A stretch of DNA of 11,107 nucleotides from an uncultured Cloacibacillus sp. (lineage in GTDB: Bacteria > Synergistota > Synergistia > Synergistales > Synergistaceae): NCBI GenBank assembly GCA_934511335.1, contig CAKSWL010000053.1:1-11107 (forward strand), written 5' to 3'. The notes under the pieces are model-generated. The model did not search any database and had not been told where the DNA came from. It saw nothing but the letters and a program-made list of their open reading frames with translations. How positions within the stretch are numbered: position 1 is the first letter of the stretch; every line of letters starts with the position of its first letter. Made by a program: the position numbers and the translations under genes. This document shows positions 5,780 through 11,107 of this stretch, one piece after another.

Positions 5780-5808
5780 TGTTACAGTTGGCAAAATAGC
5801 TGTTACAG
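5780..5808 (+). promoter_or_regulatory. Paired TGTTACAG operator-like repeats ahead of brxA
   Basis: TGTTACAG occurs at 5780-5787 and 5801-5808, spaced exactly 21 bp (two helical turns). The second copy is part of CTGT-T-ACAG (5800-5808), itself an inverted repeat; the first has T for the leading C. Position between the -10 and the brxA ribosome site (GGGAG, 5820-5824) fits a repressor site. No regulator gene (for example a WYL-domain BrxR) lies between the PepSY gene and brxA. Confidence 0.45.
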
Positions 5809-5832
5809 ACAAAACGTGTGGGAGCGTAATAA

Positions 5833-6435
5833 ATGCAGAAAGATAGATACAGCGCCGGAATGGTATCAAAGCCGTTTTGGTATGTTGAATTTAAAACAAT
5901 AATAGAGCTGCTTGCGCGCGGATATAGTTACGACGATATAAAACATAAGGCCGTCGAAGAGAATTTGTTCGGCGTGCCAAAGAAATATCGCGCCCAAGAA
6001 ATCTACAACGGCATAAGCAGACGCGCGAAATCATTCGACGCGGAAACAATTGATTTATTTTGCAAAACGGACCTCACCTCAAAGAAAGCTCTGGCACTAA
6101 TCGCCGTCTTAAAGACGGACCGGCTTTTCTTTGAATTCCTCTATGAGGTTTATAGAGAGAAAATCCTCCTTGGCCTTCCATATATCGAGAGCTCCGACCT
6201 CAACACCTTTTTCGGGAATAAGCAGGCCCAAAGCGAGATCGTCGCCTCGTGGAAAGAATATACAATAAAAAAACTGAAAAACAGCTACGTCAATTATCTT
6301 GCCGATTCAGGCCTGAGTTTACGCGAAGGCGGCTCATACAAAATAACGCCGCCTGTCTTGGATACCGCCGTAAAAGAATATCTATCCTGCGGCGACCGGC
6401 GCCAGTATCTCCGCGCCCTGATCGGAGAGAAATGA
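5833..6435 (+). CDS. brxA: BREX protein BrxA (DUF1819 family), 200 aa
   Basis: First gene of a type I BREX phage-defence operon. BrxA is a small helical protein (structural work on homologues points to a DNA-binding fold) needed in many BREX systems. Family features seen: the opening YSAGMVSKPFWYVEF (residues 6-20), the helix with GYSYDDIKHKAVEENLF (30-46), and the most conserved block VLKTDRLFFEFLYEVYREK (92-110), then FFGNKQAQSE..ASW (126-140). Length is normal. GGGAG at 5820-5824 supports the ATG. The stop lies one base before the brxB start, so the two are translationally coupled. DNA here is markedly A+T-richer than the genes to the left, typical of acquired defence islands. Confidence 0.93.
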   Translation: MQKDRYSAGMVSKPFWYVEFKTIIELLARGYSYDDIKHKAVEENLFGVPKKYRAQEIYNGISRRAKSFDAETIDLFCKTDLTSKKALALIAVLKTDRLFFEFLYEVYREKILLGLPYIESSDLNTFFGNKQAQSEIVASWKEYTIKKLKNSYVNYLADSGLSLREGGSYKITPPVLDTAVKEYLSCGDRRQYLRALIGEK

Positions 6436-6436
6436 G

Positions 6437-7015
6437 ATGGCTGATATAGAACTCCGCCTTGACAGGTTGGGAAGAGAGCTTAAAAACCCGCGTTTCATGG
6501 AAAACCGCGGCGTCGGCAACGAAGTCCGCTACTATGTCTTTGACTACCCCGCGGAACAGGAACTTGCCGTTCGGGCCTGGGTGCGTGACATCGCAAAAAA
6601 AAGCAAAAGCAAATATGCGCCGGCCCCAATCATCGTCTTCGACCTCTACGAGATGATAATTTCCTTCCTGAAGGAAAAAGGATTCATGGAAAAATGTTAT
6701 GAATTTGAAAAAAGCAGGGGGCTGGCCTTTCTGACCAAAGTTATCGGGGACGCCATGCGCTTTTCCACGGAAGACGGCGCCATCATCAGGCGAATACAGG
6801 ACGACACCCCGGATAAGGCGATCGTTTTTCTGACGGGTGTGGGGAAATGTTTTCCCATCCTCCGTTCTCACAAGGTCTTGAATAATTTGCATCAGGTCAT
6901 GGACAAAGTGCCGGTCATAATGTTCTATCCAGGAAAATATGACGGGCAGGAACTGGTTCTCTTCTCGGAAGTGAAAGACGATAATTATTATCGGGCATTC
7001 AAACTTATAGATTAG
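6437..7015 (+). CDS. brxB: BREX protein BrxB (DUF1788 family), 192 aa
   Basis: Second gene of the type I BREX set. BrxB is a small core component whose biochemical role is not settled; it is found next to BrxA and BrxC. Visible family features: N-terminal PRFMENRGVGNEVRYYVFDY (residues 18-37), the strand PAPIIVFDLYEMI (62-74), FLTGVGKCFPILRSHKVLNNL (131-151), and the diagnostic PVIMFYPGKYDGQELVLF (159-176). GGAGAG lies within the last brxA codons (6424-6429), and brxC begins 11 bp after the stop. No frameshift or missing part. Confidence 0.93.
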   Translation: MADIELRLDRLGRELKNPRFMENRGVGNEVRYYVFDYPAEQELAVRAWVRDIAKKSKSKYAPAPIIVFDLYEMIISFLKEKGFMEKCYEFEKSRGLAFLTKVIGDAMRFSTEDGAIIRRIQDDTPDKAIVFLTGVGKCFPILRSHKVLNNLHQVMDKVPVIMFYPGKYDGQELVLFSEVKDDNYYRAFKLID

Positions 7016-7026
7016 GGGGAGCAAAA

Positions 7027-10000
7027 ATGCAGCTCAAAGATATGTTTGTAAAACCTATCGACAGAGACATCAAGGGCGTCATCAAAGTTGGACAGGGGGA
7101 CGACTCCAACGTACGGCAGGAGCTCGAAGAATATGTCGTCACTCGAGAGCTGCAAAAGCACTTCGCACAATTCTTCTCCAGCTATAAGAACGGCATCACC
7201 GGCCATACAGATAAGATGGGCGTCTGGATCTCGGGCTTCTTCGGCAGTGGTAAATCACACTTTTTGAAAATACTATCCTATGTTCTTGAAAACCGGAGTA
7301 TAGACGGCAAACGGGCTGTCGATTACTTCATTGAAGATAAAAAGATCGAGAATCAGGCGGTTCTGGCGGACATGGACCTTGCCGCCGGAGTACCGACGGA
7401 CGTCATCCTCTTCAATGTAGATTCAAAGGGGGAGTCCGGCGGCAAAGACTCCGCCGATGCCATATCCTCCGTATTTTTAAAAGTATTCAACGAAATGCAG
7501 GGCTTCTGCGGCACAAACCCGCACATAGCCGACTTGGAAAGAAGCCTCTCCGAACGAGGGCTCTACCAGCCATTTAAGGCGCAATTCTCAAATAAATATG
7601 GCGTGGAATGGGAGTCCGCCCGCGACGAATTCGCCTTCATTCAGGACGACGTCACCTCCATACTGGCGAATATCGGCGCCATGACGGAAGAGGCAGCCAA
7701 GAACTGGTGCACCAGAGCGCTGCTCGATTACAATTTCAGCATCGAGAGCTTTGCGAAGCTCGTGCGCGATTACATTGATAAAATGGGAGGCAATCGTCAT
7801 GTCGTCTTTATGGCGGACGAGATGGGGCAGTATATCGGCGATAACCCCAGGCTGATACTCGGTCTTCAAACTGTAACGGAAGACCTCGGCACATATTGCG
7901 GCGGCAAGGCGTGGGTCATAGTCACCAGCCAGGAGGCCATCGATTCCGTAACTAAAGTGCGCGACAACGAATTTTCAAAGATACAAGGACGCTTTGACAC
8001 CAGACTATCGCTCTCCTCCGCCAACGTAGACGAAGTTATCCGCAAAAGAATCCTCGCTAAAAACGAGACGGCGGCGGCGACGTTGAAAACTCTCTACGAA
8101 AACAACGCGACGGTCATCAAAAACCTGATTGTCTGGGACGACGCCGCGGAGAAAAAACTATACGCAGGAAGCAGCGATTTTGCCGCGGTCTACCCATTCA
8201 TACCATACCAGTTCAACCTGCTCGGGGAGGTGCTGAACTCCATCAGAAAACGCGGCGTCGCTGGGATGCACCTCGCCACCGGCGAACGATCGATGTTGGC
8301 GCTCTTCAAAGAGTCGGCGGTCAGGATCATGCGCAAAGAGGAGGGCGTCCTCGTACCGTTCAACATGTTCTACGACGCGCTGGAACAGTTCCTTGAACAC
8401 AGCGTCCGCGGCGTTATTGCAAAAGCATGGGCAAACGACTGCCTCAACCCGCACCGGGATGAAAGCTGCTTTGATGTAGAGGTGCTCAAAACGCTCTTCA
8501 TGATCAAATACATCGATAAGGTCGCTCCGACCAAAGAAAACATCACCAGCTTAATGGTCTCGCATATCAACGACGACAGAATAGCACTGGCAGGGCAGGT
8601 ACAGGAGGCACTGGAGCGGCTCCGCGCCCAGATGCTGATTCAGAAAAACGCCGGTTCGTACATCTTCCTTACCGACGAAGAGCAGGAGATCAACAGAGAG
8701 ATCAATAATCAAGACGTTCAGATACCGGAAATAGTTTCTCAGGTATCGACGATGATTTTCGACGACATCTACTCCGAGAAAAGATATAAAATACCGCGGA
8801 TGAACAACCGCTATTCCTTTACCTTCAACCAGTCCGTAGACGACAGGCCGCACCGGGGAAACCAGAACAACGATATCGGCATCAATATCTTGACGCCATA
8901 CTGGGACGGCAGCCGTGACCGGCAGGTATTGGCCCTCTCCTCCAGCCGGAGAGTCGTCCTGCTCCTGCCGAACGACGACGCCTTTCTGGAAGAGATACAG
9001 GCCGCGCTCAAAATAGAAAAATATTTGCGCAAAAGCGGCGCGGGCAAGGCCCTCAGCCGTTATGAGGAAATCAAGCTGCAAAAGACCCGCGAACTGGGAG
9101 AGCGCAAAGCAAACGCCAGAGTCTATTTGAAACAGGCGCTTTCACAAGCGGCGGTCTTTGCCGATGGCCAGGAGCTCTCTATCGCCGAAAAAGACCCCGG
9201 CGCGCGCATAACCGAAGCCATGGGCCGCCTCGTCGAAAACCTTTATTCAAAACTCTATTACATCGACAGCGCGAAAAACGCCGACGACGTCCGCGCGGCG
9301 CTGAAAAACACCGGCGGACAGCAACTCATGCTGGACGACGGGCAAAGGCCCAACCGCCTCGCCTTAAACGACCTGCTGGAATTCATCGGCCGCAACACGA
9401 TGCAGCACATGAAAACTTCGCTGAAAACGATCATCGACCATTTTGCCAAAGCGCCGTATGGATTTATCCCCGACGACTGCGCTTGGCTCGCCGCCTGCCT
9501 CTTCCGCTCCGGCGACATCGCCTTCTACATGAACAACGAGCAGATCACGCCGCAAAACAGAAGCGCGGAAGAGATAACCGGCTATCTCACAAAAAGCACG
9601 CTGGCGGAGAGACTTCTCATCAACAAAAGGGAAAAGGCCAGTGAAAGAGAGCTGAAAGCCGTAAAAAACATGCTGAAAGAGCTCTTTGGAGGGACGGATG
9701 CGGGAGAAAACGAAGACGACCTGCTCACGCAGCTGCAAAAGAAAGCAGACGACCTTCGTTACCAGATTCAGGACTACAAAAAAGAACTGGAAAGAGAGCC
9801 GCTGCTGCCCGGCAAAGAGATCCTCGACAGGGGAGAAGAGCTGCTGCTCAGGATAAAACGCGTAAACTATACAAACGAACTCTTTGCCCTAATTGCCCAA
9901 AAACAGGATGAATACCTTGACTTCGCCGAAGACTTTGAACCCGTAAAATCCTTCTACTCCGGCGAGCAAAAAGATCTCTTTATTAAGGCGGCGAGAGTTT

Positions 10001-10638
10001 CAAAACTTTATGACGAATCCAAGACCTTTATCGCCGGCAATCGTGAAATAGAAGAAACGGCGGCGGCGATAAACGGGATAATCAGAAAACCATTCCCCTA
10101 CGGCGAGATACATAAACTGCCGGAGCAGGTATCAAAATACACAAGCCTGAACATGGCGCTCATGGAAAAAGAACGCGGCCCTCTCCGCCGTTCCTTGGAA
10201 GAAGCGGGCGGACGCGTCTTCCCGCGCCTTACGGATAAAACGTACGGAGACCGGCTGAAGGCAAAATTCACCCGGCAATTCGACGAAGTGGAAAATAAAA
10301 TCGCTGACTGCAACAATGTCGCGCGCCTGCACAGCATCGCGGCGGAGATAAACCAGCTGGAACACAACATGCACGCAGAGATAGAGCGCGAGGAATCGCG
10401 GCTCTCCGCCGCGCGCCTCAAGCCAGCAACCTCCCAAAAAGAAGAACCTTTCTCCGGCAGAGTGGCGACCCCGGGCGGCAAAAGACAGAAAAGCGTCAAC
10501 CTCAAATCGGTCGCCCGCGAATATTCGTGGCGCATCGAAAACGAGGCGGACATCGACCGGTACGTCGCGGCGCTGCGGGCAAGCCTCATGAAAGAGCTTG
10601 CGAAAGACGGCGACGCTATAATCACCGTTCTGTTATAG
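7027..10638 (+). CDS. brxC: BREX protein BrxC, large P-loop ATPase (1203 aa)
   Basis: Large AAA-type ATPase of the BREX complex, thought to provide nucleotide-driven function together with PglX, PglZ and BrxB in methylation and phage exclusion. Seen: opening MQLKDMFVKPIDRDIKGVIK typical of BrxC, Walker A GFFGSGKSHFLK (residues 70-81, Lys76), Walker B VVFMADEMGQ (259-268, Asp264/Glu265), then VTSQEAIDSV, which continues the ATPase core. The middle is a long helical region. Predicted coiled-coil stretches lie about 899-925 and 1105-1130, and the C-terminus is charged. Length is that of type I BrxC. GGGGAG (7016-7021) precedes the start; pglX begins 13 bp after the stop. The frame is intact throughout, so the ATPase appears functional. 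Long minus-strand open frames beneath it are shadows. Confidence 0.95.
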   Translation: MQLKDMFVKPIDRDIKGVIKVGQGDDSNVRQELEEYVVTRELQKHFAQFFSSYKNGITGHTDKMGVWISGFFGSGKSHFLKILSYVLENRSIDGKRAVDYFIEDKKIENQAVLADMDLAAGVPTDVILFNVDSKGESGGKDSADAISSVFLKVFNEMQGFCGTNPHIADLERSLSERGLYQPFKAQFSNKYGVEWESARDEFAFIQDDVTSILANIGAMTEEAAKNWCTRALLDYNFSIESFAKLVRDYIDKMGGNRHVVFMADEMGQYIGDNPRLILGLQTVTEDLGTYCGGKAWVIVTSQEAIDSVTKVRDNEFSKIQGRFDTRLSLSSANVDEVIRKRILAKNETAAATLKTLYENNATVIKNLIVWDDAAEKKLYAGSSDFAAVYPFIPYQFNLLGEVLNSIRKRGVAGMHLATGERSMLALFKESAVRIMRKEEGVLVPFNMFYDALEQFLEHSVRGVIAKAWANDCLNPHRDESCFDVEVLKTLFMIKYIDKVAPTKENITSLMVSHINDDRIALAGQVQEALERLRAQMLIQKNAGSYIFLTDEEQEINREINNQDVQIPEIVSQVSTMIFDDIYSEKRYKIPRMNNRYSFTFNQSVDDRPHRGNQNNDIGINILTPYWDGSRDRQVLALSSSRRVVLLLPNDDAFLEEIQAALKIEKYLRKSGAGKALSRYEEIKLQKTRELGERKANARVYLKQALSQAAVFADGQELSIAEKDPGARITEAMGRLVENLYSKLYYIDSAKNADDVRAALKNTGGQQLMLDDGQRPNRLALNDLLEFIGRNTMQHMKTSLKTIIDHFAKAPYGFIPDDCAWLAACLFRSGDIAFYMNNEQITPQNRSAEEITGYLTKSTLAERLLINKREKASERELKAVKNMLKELFGGTDAGENEDDLLTQLQKKADDLRYQIQDYKKELEREPLLPGKEILDRGEELLLRIKRVNYTNELFALIAQKQDEYLDFAEDFEPVKSFYSGEQKDLFIKAARVSKLYDESKTFIAGNREIEETAAAINGIIRKPFPYGEIHKLPEQVSKYTSLNMALMEKERGPLRRSLEEAGGRVFPRLTDKTYGDRLKAKFTRQFDEVENKIADCNNVARLHSIAAEINQLEHNMHAEIEREESRLSAARLKPATSQKEEPFSGRVATPGGKRQKSVNLKSVAREYSWRIENEADIDRYVAALRASLMKELAKDGDAIITVLL

Positions 10639-10651
10639 GAGCCAAACAGTC

Positions 10652-11107
10652 ATGGATAAAAAAGCAATCAAAGAATTTGCCGTCTGGGCCCGCAAGAAGC
10701 TCATCGCGGATATAACGATGAAAGCCGCTCTTTATGGAATAAAAGAGAGCGGCATCGACGACCCCCTGCCGCAGTCTACCGCGCAGGCCCAATTCTTTGA
10801 CATCGGTGCACAAGAACCGGTCGTCATCCAGGGGCGCGAAATCGCCATGCGCCGCGCCCTCGCCTGTAAAATACACGAAAAGGAAAAAACGGCCGGCTAC
10901 GCCGCCGCCTTCCGCGCCGTAATGGAAGAGATATCCTACGCCTGGTTCAACCGCCTCACCGCCGTCCGCTTCATGGAGGCGAGCGGCTACCTGCCCTCCG
11001 ACGTCCGCGTACTTTCCTCCAACGACCCCGGAAAACTTGAACCGGACATGGTGACCACTCCCTTTGAGACGGACATGGACTTCACCGACACAGAACGCGC
11101 CCTCGTC
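10652..11107 (+). CDS. pglX: BREX-1 adenine-specific DNA methyltransferase PglX, N-terminal part
   Basis: First 152 codons of PglX, which in type I BREX methylates the N6 of adenine within an asymmetric target site so that self DNA can be told from phage DNA. Characteristic N-terminus: MDKKAIKEFAVWARKKLI (residues 1-18), ALYGIKE, then a block near residues 90-119 containing EEISYAWFNRLTAVRFME and GYLPSDVRVLSS. The catalytic domain (S-adenosylmethionine site and NPPY-type motif) lies beyond the right edge, so activity cannot be judged. AGGAG (10637-10641) overlaps the end of brxC and serves as ribosome site. Order brxA-brxB-brxC-pglX is the type I order. Confidence 0.95.
   Translation, partial: MDKKAIKEFAVWARKKLIADITMKAALYGIKESGIDDPLPQSTAQAQFFDIGAQEPVVIQGREIAMRRALACKIHEKEKTAGYAAAFRAVMEEISYAWFNRLTAVRFMEASGYLPSDVRVLSSNDPGKLEPDMVTTPFETDMDFTDTERALV

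Noticed and set aside
5780..5808. TGTTACAG repeats as the start of a CRISPR array
   Set aside because: Only two 8-bp copies, with no longer repeat unit or spacers; an operator fits better.
6290..7024. 244-codon minus-strand open frame
   Set aside because: Antisense to brxA/brxB, which are confidently identified; no ribosome site and no recognisable domain.
8551..9081. 176-codon minus-strand open frame within brxC
   Set aside because: Shadow of brxC, whose plus-strand frame is continuous and of expected length.

Overview
The window looks like a chromosomal segment of an anaerobic, amino-acid-fermenting bacterium. Strong AGGAGG-type ribosome sites, fairly G+C-rich metabolic genes and the DUF3870 / YfcC-type carrier / M20 amidohydrolase combination suggest Synergistota (a Cloacibacillus- or Synergistes-like genome). 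This placement is an inference from gene content and is not proven by any marker gene here.

Left arm (1-4880) is a transport and amino-acid-conjugate region with a mirror-like layout. A sodium:solute symporter (minus, cut by the left edge) lies downstream of a DUF3870 gene (minus). Divergent from these, a second DUF3870 gene (plus) lies upstream of a YfcC-family carrier and an M20D metallo-amidohydrolase. In both arms the DUF3870 gene is separated from the transporter by a strong hairpin and then a minimal ORF (ATG-TAA in one, ATG-AAA-AAA-TGA in the other). The plus-strand leader also holds two good sigma-70-like promoters and a long stem-loop with a T-run. This suggests attenuated or terminated transcription between the DUF3870 gene and the transporter. 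Carrier and amidohydrolase are 14 bp apart and probably import and hydrolyse an N-acylated amino acid or a similar amide.

Middle (4880-5830): a secreted protein with two PepSY domains (minus) is convergent with the amidohydrolase. It is followed by about 370 bp without an intact gene. This holds the PepSY promoter region, a short plus-strand stretch that resembles an inverted, decayed PepSY fragment, and the control region of the next operon.

Right arm (5833-11107) is the start of a type I BREX phage-defence operon on the plus strand: brxA, brxB, brxC and the first 152 codons of pglX, with gaps of 1, 11 and 13 bp. It is preceded by a TATACT -10 and two TGTTACAG repeats exactly 21 bp apart, which look like an operator. 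pglZ and brxL, needed for a complete type I system, would lie beyond the right edge. The first BREX gene is much more A+T-rich than the metabolic genes (21/60 G+C at 5881-5940 against 47/60 at 4201-4260), consistent with a transferred defence island. No tRNA, rRNA, CRISPR array or insertion sequence was seen.
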